Both the position numbers and the translations under genes were made by a program. 64,000 bases of DNA from Synergistetes bacterium HGW-Synergistetes-1 (GTDB lineage: Bacteria > Synergistota > Synergistia > Synergistales > Synergistaceae), in the NCBI GenBank assembly GCA_002839185.1, contig PGXO01000006.1:4764-68763 (forward strand), read 5' to 3'. The notes under the pieces are model-generated. The model saw nothing but the letters and a program-made list of their open reading frames with translations, made no database searches and was not told the DNA's origin. Each line of letters starts with the position of its first letter. The first letter of the stretch is position 1. This document shows, piece by piece, positions 1-7,525 of the stretch.

Positions 1-7
1 ACAAAAA

Positions 8-36
8 AGCTCCGTGCATAAGCACGGGGTTTTTTT
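8..36. terminator. Rho-independent terminator
   Basis: A 6-bp GC-rich stem (CCGTGC, loop ATAA, GCACGG) at 12-27 is followed by two more G and seven T. An A-run also precedes it, so it could work in both directions. The gene it serves lies upstream of the window. Confidence 0.75.
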
Positions 37-40
37 GTTG

Positions 41-232
41 GGAAGCTGCCGTAAGAACACCGGCGCGAAGTGCGACATAAACATGTCGCGGAAAGCGGTT
101 GGGAAGCAATTGTTTAGGACCGTGGGGAATTACGGCATTGAGCCTGCCGCGGTGAATTTGCCGGGTGGTGCGTCCGGCGGAGAATTTGCGACATAAAGCG
201 TCGCGGTGAATGAGACATTGGTGTTTGACCGT
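41..232. repeat. Array of small hairpin modules (array A)
   Basis: Consecutive short palindromes separated by GAAG or GAAT: for example GAAG-TGCGACATAAACATGTCGCGG at 91-94 onward, then GAAGC, then GAATT modules ending near 215. The same building blocks recur at 47.9-48.6, 51.4-51.7, 54.85, 57.4, 59.8-60.0, 60.9 and 62.1 kb. No credible coding potential; the short open frame here has no ribosome site and no family resemblance. Confidence 0.6.
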
Positions 233-244
233 AAGCCTCTATCC

Positions 245-292
245 TCGTCGTCCCCGAGTGCCTGTATCGGGGATCCAGTGTCTCTAGATTTA
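245..292. repeat. TCCCCGA...TCGGGGATCCAG dispersed repeat
   Basis: A stem-loop (TCCCCGA / TCGGGGA) followed by ATCCAGTGTCTCTAGATTT. Near-identical units occur at 48246-48291 and, weaker, at 57566-57607 and 61036-61140. It resembles the widespread ATTCCCGC...GCGGGAAT type of dispersed bacterial repeat. 293-449 holds no gene that can be supported. Confidence 0.55.
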
Positions 293-449
293 TGCTGTTA
301 CTGACTTTTAGAACCTAACCCAAAGCCGCAGGATTTCCGATTTAAGCATTCGGGAACGACCGGGAATTGGCCCAACGGCTGCTACGACAGTGCTTTTGGT
401 TCTTACGACTGTTCAGCAACCGTTGCCTGATCTTTTCCGACAGTGCAAC

Positions 450-577
450 GCAATTGGGGTTTAGAGCGAGTGATAACGACGCAACAAGCAGCGGAGCCTT
501 CCGAAGGCGTATACTAATACGTCGAAGGAAGGCTCCGCAAGTGTTGCTAAGTCAGCGCCGCTATAAACCCCAATTGC
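450..577. repeat. MITE-like palindromic element, copy 1 (intact)
   Basis: A 128-bp element bounded by perfect 14-bp inverted repeats GCAATTGGGGTTTA / TAAACCCCAATTGC, with an inner 12-bp inverted repeat GCGGAGCCTTCC / GGAAGGCTCCGC and more partial pairing between. The right end abuts the fetB stop codon. A second, interrupted copy is at 51339-51591. Too short to encode a transposase, so it would be non-autonomous or act as a folded RNA/terminator. Confidence 0.7.
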
Positions 578-578
578 A

Positions 579-1355
579 CTAGAGGTAGAACAGTTGATTG
601 CGACTGTTATACAAAGTCTTATATCCGAAATAGAGGGAGCCGAATACTGATAGGCATACTACCGCGCAGATCGCTATCATGATCGAGATCTGGTAGAGGA
701 TGGCGGTCGTTGGGAGCGTTCCCGACAGTATCTGGCCGGTCATCATTCCGGGCAGGGAGACTATGCCCATTCCAAGCATTGAATTTAGGGTGGGTAGAAG
801 TGCGGTCTCAAGTGCCTGGTTTACCATTGGGAGCAGGATCTTCTGCGGTGTGACTCCGAGGTTTAGCAGGCTTTCCATCTGCTGGCGCTTTTCGCTGAGT
901 GATTCGCAGAACGTCTTTGTGGCAAGATTTACACCGGTCATGGCATTGCCGATTATCATACCGCTCAGAGGGATGACATACTGCGGATTAAATATGCTTT
1001 GCCCCACGACAGCGGTCACGAAGAAAATCACTATGCCCAAACCTGAACAGGTTAGAGAAAGGGCTATCGCGATCTTGAATCCGGTGTTCATGCATTTGTT
1101 TTTCGAAAGTACCCTGTGGATCGCAAAAAGTATCATGCTTGTCAGATACATAAGTATGAATATCGGATGCGGATTATCGAAAATGTATGTGAGGACAAAG
1201 CCAGCCAGGGTCAGCTGGAGAGTCAGCCTTACGCTTGCAACGAAAAGGAGCTTGGTCTGGTTTATTTTTGCTTTTTTCATTACAGCAAGCACTACAAGGA
1301 GCAGGATATATACGAGGCTGAACTGGACAAGGCTTATTGCAGCGATTTCACGCAT
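579..1355 (-). CDS. fetB: FetB/YbbM-type iron export ABC permease
   Basis: A 258-residue polytopic membrane protein with the YbbM (UPF0014) pattern: about seven hydrophobic segments and the conserved central block GMIIGNAMTG (around residues 133-142) followed by SLPGMMTGQIL. Length matches E. coli FetB (about 259). It overlaps the ATPase gene upstream by one base, so the two are co-translated; in E. coli FetA and FetB together export iron and raise oxidative-stress tolerance. The stop codon lies directly against the MITE-like palindrome at 450-577. Family assignment is firm; metal specificity is by homology. Confidence 0.88.
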   Translation of the reverse strand: MREIAAISLVQFSLVYILLLVVLAVMKKAKINQTKLLFVASVRLTLQLTLAGFVLTYIFDNPHPIFILMYLTSMILFAIHRVLSKNKCMNTGFKIAIALSLTCSGLGIVIFFVTAVVGQSIFNPQYVIPLSGMIIGNAMTGVNLATKTFCESLSEKRQQMESLLNLGVTPQKILLPMVNQALETALLPTLNSMLGMGIVSLPGMMTGQILSGTLPTTAILYQISIMIAICAVVCLSVFGSLYFGYKTLYNSRNQLFYL

Positions 1356-1981
1356 TATGGCTTGCTCCTTTCGAGTGCGATGATATTGTCTCCGTATTTT
1401 TCGGCAAGAGGAAGATAATGGCTTACTACGATAATTGTCATCTCGTTATCATTGGAAAAATTTATAATGTTCTTCATCATTGCATCCGAAGAGATGTTGT
1501 CCAGTGCTGATGTTGGTTCGTCAAGCATCAGGATTTTGGGCATGAACGAAAGGAATATCGCTATGTAGACCCTCTGCCGTTCTCCGCCAGACATAGTCTC
1601 GCATCTGGTCTCAAGAGGAAAATCTGCGCTGCATAGCTTGAGGAATTTCTCCATGTCTTCTTTTGGAAGAAGGTCGTGATCCCTGTATTCGTAATATTTT
1701 ATAAAATTTTCTTCTATAGTGCCTGTGAATAGGTAGACTGACTGGCTTACGAGGAGAATTTCTCTTCTTAGTTTGATCGTGTCGATATTTTCAATATTAT
1801 TATCGTTGTAGAGGATCTCTCCGCTGTCAGGGGAAATCGTGCCGTTAATAAGCTTGAGCAGCGTGCTTTTGCCGCAGCCGCTCGGACCATGTATGAATGT
1901 GGTTTCCTCCTTAGCGATTTTTATATCCGGGTATCTGATCATCGACTGAAAAACAACTTGATTGGCAGAAATGATATCCAC
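1355..1981 (-). CDS. fetA: FetA/YbbL-type ABC transporter ATPase
   Basis: A compact 208-residue ABC ATPase. Walker A GPSGCGKST at residues 32-40, Q-loop near 80, ABC signature SGGERQR at 131-137, Walker B ILMLDEP at 150-156, H-loop VVSHY near 190. The short length and pairing with a UPF0014 permease identify the FetAB iron exporter. It lies 27 bases downstream of the DUF188 gene, suggesting a three-gene minus-strand operon. Confidence 0.87.
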   Translation of the reverse strand: MDIISANQVVFQSMIRYPDIKIAKEETTFIHGPSGCGKSTLLKLINGTISPDSGEILYNDNNIENIDTIKLRREILLVSQSVYLFTGTIEENFIKYYEYRDHDLLPKEDMEKFLKLCSADFPLETRCETMSGGERQRVYIAIFLSFMPKILMLDEPTSALDNISSDAMMKNIINFSNDNEMTIIVVSHYLPLAEKYGDNIIALERSKP

Positions 1982-2008
1982 GCGCTCACTCCTCAGTAAA
2001 AAAGGAAG

Positions 2009-2518
2009 TTAAGTATCTTTACTTTGTATTTCTCTTAAAACTATTTTCTCCAGAGTCCTGAGAAAACGGATATCGTCCTCCGCGGCTCTTTTCTTTGGGC
2101 CCTTTGTCCTTCCGCCGTTTCTGCGGAATTTGGCCTTGATTTCCCTCTCTTCGAGCATGAAGGTCATTCTTTCAGCTTCGTATTCTATACCCGCTGGGCT
2201 CAACGCGGAGGCTTTTTTTGAGAGCACGATGGCAGCAAGTCCCCAGTCCTGGGTAACTATAATGTCGCCGCATCCGGTGATGTTTATGATCTTGAGATCT
2301 GCTTCCTGGGATCCGCTTTCAACGGTAATATGTTGGGAAGAAATAATGTTGTGGTTGAAGCTGGCAACAGTTATTATAGGTATGCCGTATTTTGCCCCGG
2401 TATCTACCGTATGCTGCAGGACTGACTTTGGACATGCGTCTGCATCCACTATTATCCTCAGTTTATATTCCCCCGAATAAAGCAAAATAAACAATATTGC
2501 CAGATCATTATTTAGCAT
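2009..2518 (-). CDS. YaiI/YqxD family protein (DUF188, UPF0178)
   Basis: Contains the family hallmark [12 protein letters not shown] near the N-terminus, the central TQDWGLA block and the basic C-terminus [10 protein letters not shown]. The fold is PIN-like; no activity is established. The ATG at 2518 has no ribosome site and gives an extension not seen in the family (usual length about 150). A CTG at 2461 (minus strand), preceded by GGGGGA at 8-base spacing, would give 150 residues starting [11 protein letters not shown], which matches the family start much better, so a CTG start is possible. First gene of the likely operon with fetAB. Confidence 0.82.
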   Translation of the reverse strand: MLNNDLAILFILLYSGEYKLRIIVDADACPKSVLQHTVDTGAKYGIPIITVASFNHNIISSQHITVESGSQEADLKIINITGCGDIIVTQDWGLAAIVLSKKASALSPAGIEYEAERMTFMLEEREIKAKFRRNGGRTKGPKKRAAEDDIRFLRTLEKIVLREIQSKDT

Positions 2519-2624
2519 ATTTGTGCTGTCATTACTAGTATAATGATTATAATTTATGGCTGCTTAAAATCATAATAGAATGTACGTTTCGGTTGTTGAT
2601 TTTTAATTATCCAGGGGGATACCG

Positions 2625-4970
2625 ATGGACCGATCTCTATGGACCCAAAAACGAAGTTGTTTTGCATGGTTTTTTTTCATCCTCTATTTCTGTGTTCAAA
2701 TACTGTTTTTTTCAGGAGTCGGCACATGTACAGCGCAGACGCTCCCGCCTCTGCATGAAGCAGAATCGATGATCGGAGAAGGGCCGGAAGTTCTTGCTGC
2801 GGTTGCTGCAATGGGCCGCGACGAACAGATGATGGAGCTTGAGCGTCAGCGCATGGGAGCTAAATATTTTTTCAGCGCTACTTTTGGATACAGCGATGAA
2901 CCCCTTTTTGAAACAAGCGAAGAATCCGCCTCCTACCGAAAATTAGGGATAGGAGCAGGTCTGGTTTTTCCCATTTTTGGAACATGGAACAAGCAGAAAA
3001 TAAATGCTCTGGAATCACAGATAAGATCGATAGAATCTGAGTACAGACCAAGGATATTAAAACTCCACAACCTCGCAGCACTTCGAAAGGCCTATGTTAC
3101 TTTATGGTCGGAATGTGAAAAAATTGCGATTGCAGAAAGGTTCCTCAAAACTGAAGAAAACACATCGAAGATACTGATTGAAAGAGAAAAAAAAGGACTC
3201 GTGCTTCCCGCGGACAGGATAGAGTTTTTGACTGCTTATGATATGGCAAGAAGGGATATTGCTGTGTCAAACATGAGGAAGACCCAGGCCCTGCAGATAA
3301 TCAGACTTGCAACAGGGCAATTATGGGAAATGCCTCAGAAAATGGAAATACCTACTCTGCCTGCTTTTAACGGTCTGGAAGCGGACATTGAAAAACACCC
3401 AGAGATTTCGATGAGAAAAGAGACACTGAAAAAATATGAAGATCTCATGCGTGAAAAAAGAAGCGTTGACAGGGAAGGATCATTTACTGTCGGTGCGACT
3501 GCGGCTAAGGATTTTCCCGGAGAGATAGGAAGCGGGGTCTATGCTTCCGTAACGATAAACGAACCTCTTGGAACTGCGTTCTCCAAAGAAGATAAAATAA
3601 AAAAAGCTGCAGAGCATGACCTGAAAAGAGCAAAGCGTGAAGAACTTTTCATGAGGATCAAAGTACAGGGAGAAGCTGAAGAGGCAGCATCCCTCGCGTC
3701 TTATGCAGTTGCTAATATAAGGGCACAGGAATCCAGGCTGGCTGCACTTACAGAGGCTGTGAGGGAGAGGATCATGAGACATGCTTCTCTTTCCGGTGAT
3801 ACATTTGAGCAGCTGCAAAAGAGCAGGTACCAGTATTACCGTGGAGTAATGGATCTCCTTGATTCCGAGATGATATTTATGCAGACAGGTGCAGACCTCC
3901 TTGGTTATGCATATCCCGACGGGCCATTATCTGAGCCGTCAGAGCGCATACGGCCGATAGCAGATAACCCTCTCAGGTCAAGAATGCTTGATCCTGACTG
4001 GCTTGCATCCAAAATAAATGTCCCCGGTGGCAATACCCGAATCCTGGAACTGGAAAAGCCTGTCCCGAAGGACTATCCTGCAGCGGGTTCTTCGGCATCA
4101 ACTGGCGTTCCTCACACAGCGACCGCTGTCGAGCCCACTAAGGTTGTTTCAACAGTCAGTCAGCCAAAAGAAGCAAAAGAGGGATCGATAAAAACCGATG
4201 TCTTAATGCCGAAATCCGTATATGTGTGGGATGCTTCGTCTTTTCTTGTCCCGGAGACCAGGATCTCTTCACTTGAGGAATTGAAAGCAAAAGGTTTTGA
4301 TCATTTCCTTATCTCTTTCACAGCGGAACAGGTAAAAAAATTTGATGATTATTACAACAGGATGGAGCTTGAAGATCTTCTTTCAACTTCTAAGAGCATG
4401 GGGATAAGGGTGGATCTGCTTCTCGGAGAACCAACATGGCTGTACCCTGAAGAACGAAAAGACCTCATCAGGATTATCGAAAGGATGAAAAAGTTCAAAT
4501 TCAGTGGCATACATCTTGATATTGAGCCTGATTCACTGCCCGGGGCAGAAGGAAAAAGGAAAGATCTCCTTGCCCATTTAATAGAGACTGTCAAAGAGGT
4601 AAAAAATACAACGGATCTTAAATTGTCTGTCTCAGTACACCCAAGGTATCTTGATGGGAGTCTTGGCGCAATTTTGTCAAAAGGATTTGCGGGACTGGGG
4701 CTTGAATACCTTGCTGTAATGATATATACGACAAATCAGGATACCGCGATAAAACGAATGAGGGATATCATGCTGATGCATCCCTCTTTGAACTTCCGCC
4801 TTGCCCAGAGCATTGAGAGGGTCCTTCCTCCTGAAGAGAGCTATTTCTCATCAGGGATAGATGTTTACAAACAAAGCATGGAAAATATATCCAGTGAGCT
4901 CTCAAACATCAGTAAGTTCAATGGTGTGATAATACAGTCATGGGAAGATATCGGAGGGATGTTTAGATGA
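2625..4970 (+). CDS. TolC-like outer-membrane protein fused to a glycosidase-like domain
   Basis: A 781-residue two-domain protein. Residues about 15-40 are a signal peptide (hydrophobic core, then TCTAQ). About 45-430 is a TolC/OEP-type region: long amphipathic helices with two helical repeats, alanine- and glutamate-rich. About 430-525 is a Pro/Ser/Thr-rich linker. About 530-781 looks like a TIM-barrel hydrolase: VYVWDASSF, HFLISF, the DxE-bearing strand SGIHLDIEPDSL (about 627-638), LSVSVHPRYL, AVMIYTTNQ, and VIIQSWEDIGGM at the end, similar in layout to GH18-like and other putative glycosidase barrels. First gene of a four-gene exopolysaccharide operon; its stop overlaps the HlyD start (ATGA). 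I know of no described TolC-glycosidase fusion. ATG chosen on GGGGGATACCG spacing. Confidence 0.8.
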   Translation: MDRSLWTQKRSCFAWFFFILYFCVQILFFSGVGTCTAQTLPPLHEAESMIGEGPEVLAAVAAMGRDEQMMELERQRMGAKYFFSATFGYSDEPLFETSEESASYRKLGIGAGLVFPIFGTWNKQKINALESQIRSIESEYRPRILKLHNLAALRKAYVTLWSECEKIAIAERFLKTEENTSKILIEREKKGLVLPADRIEFLTAYDMARRDIAVSNMRKTQALQIIRLATGQLWEMPQKMEIPTLPAFNGLEADIEKHPEISMRKETLKKYEDLMREKRSVDREGSFTVGATAAKDFPGEIGSGVYASVTINEPLGTAFSKEDKIKKAAEHDLKRAKREELFMRIKVQGEAEEAASLASYAVANIRAQESRLAALTEAVRERIMRHASLSGDTFEQLQKSRYQYYRGVMDLLDSEMIFMQTGADLLGYAYPDGPLSEPSERIRPIADNPLRSRMLDPDWLASKINVPGGNTRILELEKPVPKDYPAAGSSASTGVPHTATAVEPTKVVSTVSQPKEAKEGSIKTDVLMPKSVYVWDASSFLVPETRISSLEELKAKGFDHFLISFTAEQVKKFDDYYNRMELEDLLSTSKSMGIRVDLLLGEPTWLYPEERKDLIRIIERMKKFKFSGIHLDIEPDSLPGAEGKRKDLLAHLIETVKEVKNTTDLKLSVSVHPRYLDGSLGAILSKGFAGLGLEYLAVMIYTTNQDTAIKRMRDIMLMHPSLNFRLAQSIERVLPPEESYFSSGIDVYKQSMENISSELSNISKFNGVIIQSWEDIGGMFR

Positions 4971-6013
4971 GGGTGTCTTTTTCACAGACTCAAAAAAATG
5001 ATCCGGAATTGAGATCAGGAGTAAAGATCCCATATTCCCCCGGAAAAAGGAGTACTTCGAAACTTCTCTGGTGGTCGATACTGGCTCTTGTATTCACGCC
5101 GCTGATCGTTCTTTTATGGAACATTTTTATCGACTGGATCTTTGTTTCATCACCAGGGATAATAAGTATGGACAGCTTTGCAATAACAGCACCTGAGAAT
5201 GGTTTTATCAAAGAAGTCTATGCAAAAAAAGGGTTAGACGCAGATCCCGGCTTCGTGGCAATGAAGCTGGTAAGGGAACCTTCTCCGGAGCTTATTGATC
5301 AGATCGCGCTGATGAAAGCCGAAAGGGATTCACTCAGTTCGGCTTTGAATTCCCCAGCCAAGTTTCCGCTTATTTCTACCAGACTTGTTGATCAAAATAT
5401 CGAGTTCTACAGGAAAGAAGCAGTTACTGTCAGGCGTCTGATGGAACAGGGAGCTGCGACAAGGGCTGAACTTAACCTTGCAGAATCGAACCTCAGGTCC
5501 GCAATGGCAGAACGTGAATCGATATTATCAGTAAGAGCGGATGACACAGCGGAAAAAAACACCAGATCGAGGCTGGATTACTACAACAGGAGTATTGAAT
5601 ACCTTGAAAGCCTTAAAGGTTCTTCTTTTGAGGTGGTAATAAAAAGAGCAGGCAGGATCCAGTCTATAGAGGCCTTTCCGGGCCAGTCAGTAAATGCCGG
5701 AGACGATTTGCTTTGGATAGCTGATCCCAGGACTGCCAAGGTAATAGTCTATGTCGCTCCCGAGAATTTCGAAAAGATAAAGATTGATTCGGAAGTGAAA
5801 GTTGTTTTACCCGGCAAGTCAAAAGGTATCAAAGCGGTAGTTGAAGAAATGCCGACGACATCACAAAGCACTCCGGGCGGTTTAGGAAGCAGGATGCTTG
5901 TTTCCCCCCGAAGCATAAGGGTATATTTGACACTTAAACAACCTTTGCCGGAAGAGCGGATAGTTGACGGGCTTCCCGTGAAAGTCGAGTGGGGACTCAG
6001 GTCCTTTTTTTAG
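4967..6013 (+). CDS. HlyD/Alg44-like periplasmic adaptor
   Basis: A 348-residue membrane-fusion protein. One N-terminal membrane segment (about 33-56), first lipoyl half-motif ITAPENGFIKEVYAKKG (about 68-84), an alpha-helical hairpin (about 105-215), then the second lipoyl half GRIQSIEAFPGQSVNAGDDL and a beta-barrel region. No ATPase or drug permease lies next to it; its partners are a TolC-type protein upstream (4-base overlap) and a processive glycosyltransferase two genes downstream, which suggests it bridges the synthase to the outer-membrane channel, as Alg44 does for alginate. Role is inference; family is clear. Confidence 0.83.
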   Translation: MRVSFSQTQKNDPELRSGVKIPYSPGKRSTSKLLWWSILALVFTPLIVLLWNIFIDWIFVSSPGIISMDSFAITAPENGFIKEVYAKKGLDADPGFVAMKLVREPSPELIDQIALMKAERDSLSSALNSPAKFPLISTRLVDQNIEFYRKEAVTVRRLMEQGAATRAELNLAESNLRSAMAERESILSVRADDTAEKNTRSRLDYYNRSIEYLESLKGSSFEVVIKRAGRIQSIEAFPGQSVNAGDDLLWIADPRTAKVIVYVAPENFEKIKIDSEVKVVLPGKSKGIKAVVEEMPTTSQSTPGGLGSRMLVSPRSIRVYLTLKQPLPEERIVDGLPVKVEWGLRSFF

Positions 6014-6021
6014 GAGGATGA

Positions 6022-7506
6022 ATGATGAAAGAGTATAAAATTTACAGGATCCTTCTTGGTGAAGAGACTGCACATTCTCCCGACGGTAAAATCAGCGATT
6101 TCCAGAGTGCAAGGGAATTATTGGAAAAAAAGCCCGAGAGTGGAATAGTCCTGATCGATGGTCTTAAAGGCAAAAAGACATCGGACAAACTTAAAGTATT
6201 CTGGGAACTGGTTGAACTTAGAGAATCAGTGGAGTTTTGCTGTGCACCTATTTACTTGTCACGCACTATGCAGCAGGTAGACATTTTAGTAGACGGTATT
6301 TCAAGCAATATTGAAGAGAGGCTTCCTGAGGCAGCTTCCATACTTGAAAGAGGCAAAAGGATCAGCAGGGAAAAGCTGCTGGATAACCACAACCTGAGAA
6401 TGCTTTCCTATATGTATGTCAGGGGCGAAGAATATTCCCTTTCTCCAGTCTGCTCTCCTTTTTCACAATGGATATACTCCTACCCAGAAATGGCTCTCCT
6501 GCTTGACAGCTCTACAAAAGCATCGAAGATACTCAGGCCTGAAGATCTCAGTGGACTTGAGAGGCTGAGGTCTTTTCGGTTCGATACAGAGATGATAATG
6601 GCCCTGAGGGCAGTTACATTTCTTGAAGACCATGGATACATAACTCGAAATTTACTGGTGGACAGGGTGAGGAAATGTCCCAAATGTAAAACAGGCCACC
6701 TGAACTATGTCGATGTCTGCCCTAACTGCGGAAGCATCGATTTTAATAAAAAACTAATGATACACTGTTTTATCTGCGGACATGTTGCGCCGGACAGCGA
6801 TTTTAGAAAAAACATGTCATTCGTATGCCCGAAATGCAATACTGTATTAAGACATCTGGGAAGCGATTACGATCACCCTCTCGAGTCTCATGAGTGCAAC
6901 AACTGCGGATCAAAATTTATAGAGCCTGATGTTAAGGCTGACTGCCTCTTCTGTAGGACAAGGACAGATCCTTCTGATCTGACAGTTGTAAATGTTTACA
7001 GCTATAAGCTTTCAGAAAAGGGATCTGCTGCAGTACGGACAGGCAGTATGCAGATGGAGATCCAGCTGTTTGACGGGCAGAATAATCTAAAATTCAGCTA
7101 TTTCTGCAATATCATTGAATGGATGAGGGAATACCGGAAACGCTACGCTGATGAAGTTTTCACCTTGATAGGGCTTAAATTTTCCAACCTGTACGAAGTT
7201 GAAGATTTATTGGGAGAAGATCTATACAAAAAGATAATGGATGAGCTGATATTCCGTATAAGGGCTATGGTAAGGACCACTGACATAACCACTTCTTCAG
7301 CGCCTGATACTTTCTGGATACTGCTGCCAAGGACATTGTTTGACAACTCAACGATATTGGCAGAACGTATAGAGCTGCTGAATGACAAGCTTGAGATCAA
7401 GTCAGATAAGAAAATTGAGATCACTGCAAAATGTTTCCAGATACCGACTGAAGATAATGAGATTTCTGCGGAGAAATATCTGGAATTGTTTGCTGAAGAA
7501 CTTTGA
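6022..7506 (+). CDS. TackOD1-like zinc-ribbon protein with degenerate GGDEF-type C-terminus
   Basis: A 494-residue soluble protein. Residues 1-115 look receiver-like (alternating beta/alpha, VLIDGLK). About 200-320 carry six Cys pairs (CPKC, CPNC, CFIC, CPKC, CNNC, CLFC) within HGYI...CPKC...CPNCGS...CGHV...SDYDHP, the pattern of the TackOD1 metal-binding output domain. About 350-494 resembles a GGDEF fold (LIGLKF, RAMVRTTDI) but the GGDEF motif is absent (SAPDTFWILLP in its place), so no diguanylate cyclase activity is expected. It starts 8 bases after the adaptor with AGGAGG. Position between exporter and synthase suggests a regulator of polysaccharide output. Domain naming is from memory of the pattern, not a search. 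Confidence 0.72.
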   Translation: MMKEYKIYRILLGEETAHSPDGKISDFQSARELLEKKPESGIVLIDGLKGKKTSDKLKVFWELVELRESVEFCCAPIYLSRTMQQVDILVDGISSNIEERLPEAASILERGKRISREKLLDNHNLRMLSYMYVRGEEYSLSPVCSPFSQWIYSYPEMALLLDSSTKASKILRPEDLSGLERLRSFRFDTEMIMALRAVTFLEDHGYITRNLLVDRVRKCPKCKTGHLNYVDVCPNCGSIDFNKKLMIHCFICGHVAPDSDFRKNMSFVCPKCNTVLRHLGSDYDHPLESHECNNCGSKFIEPDVKADCLFCRTRTDPSDLTVVNVYSYKLSEKGSAAVRTGSMQMEIQLFDGQNNLKFSYFCNIIEWMREYRKRYADEVFTLIGLKFSNLYEVEDLLGEDLYKKIMDELIFRIRAMVRTTDITTSSAPDTFWILLPRTLFDNSTILAERIELLNDKLEIKSDKKIEITAKCFQIPTEDNEISAEKYLELFAEEL

Positions 7507-7525
7507 TCGAAAAACAGGAACTGAC

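Noticed and set aside
700-1383. 227-codon plus-strand frame over fetB
   Set aside because: Antisense shadow of a clear UPF0014 permease; no ribosome site.
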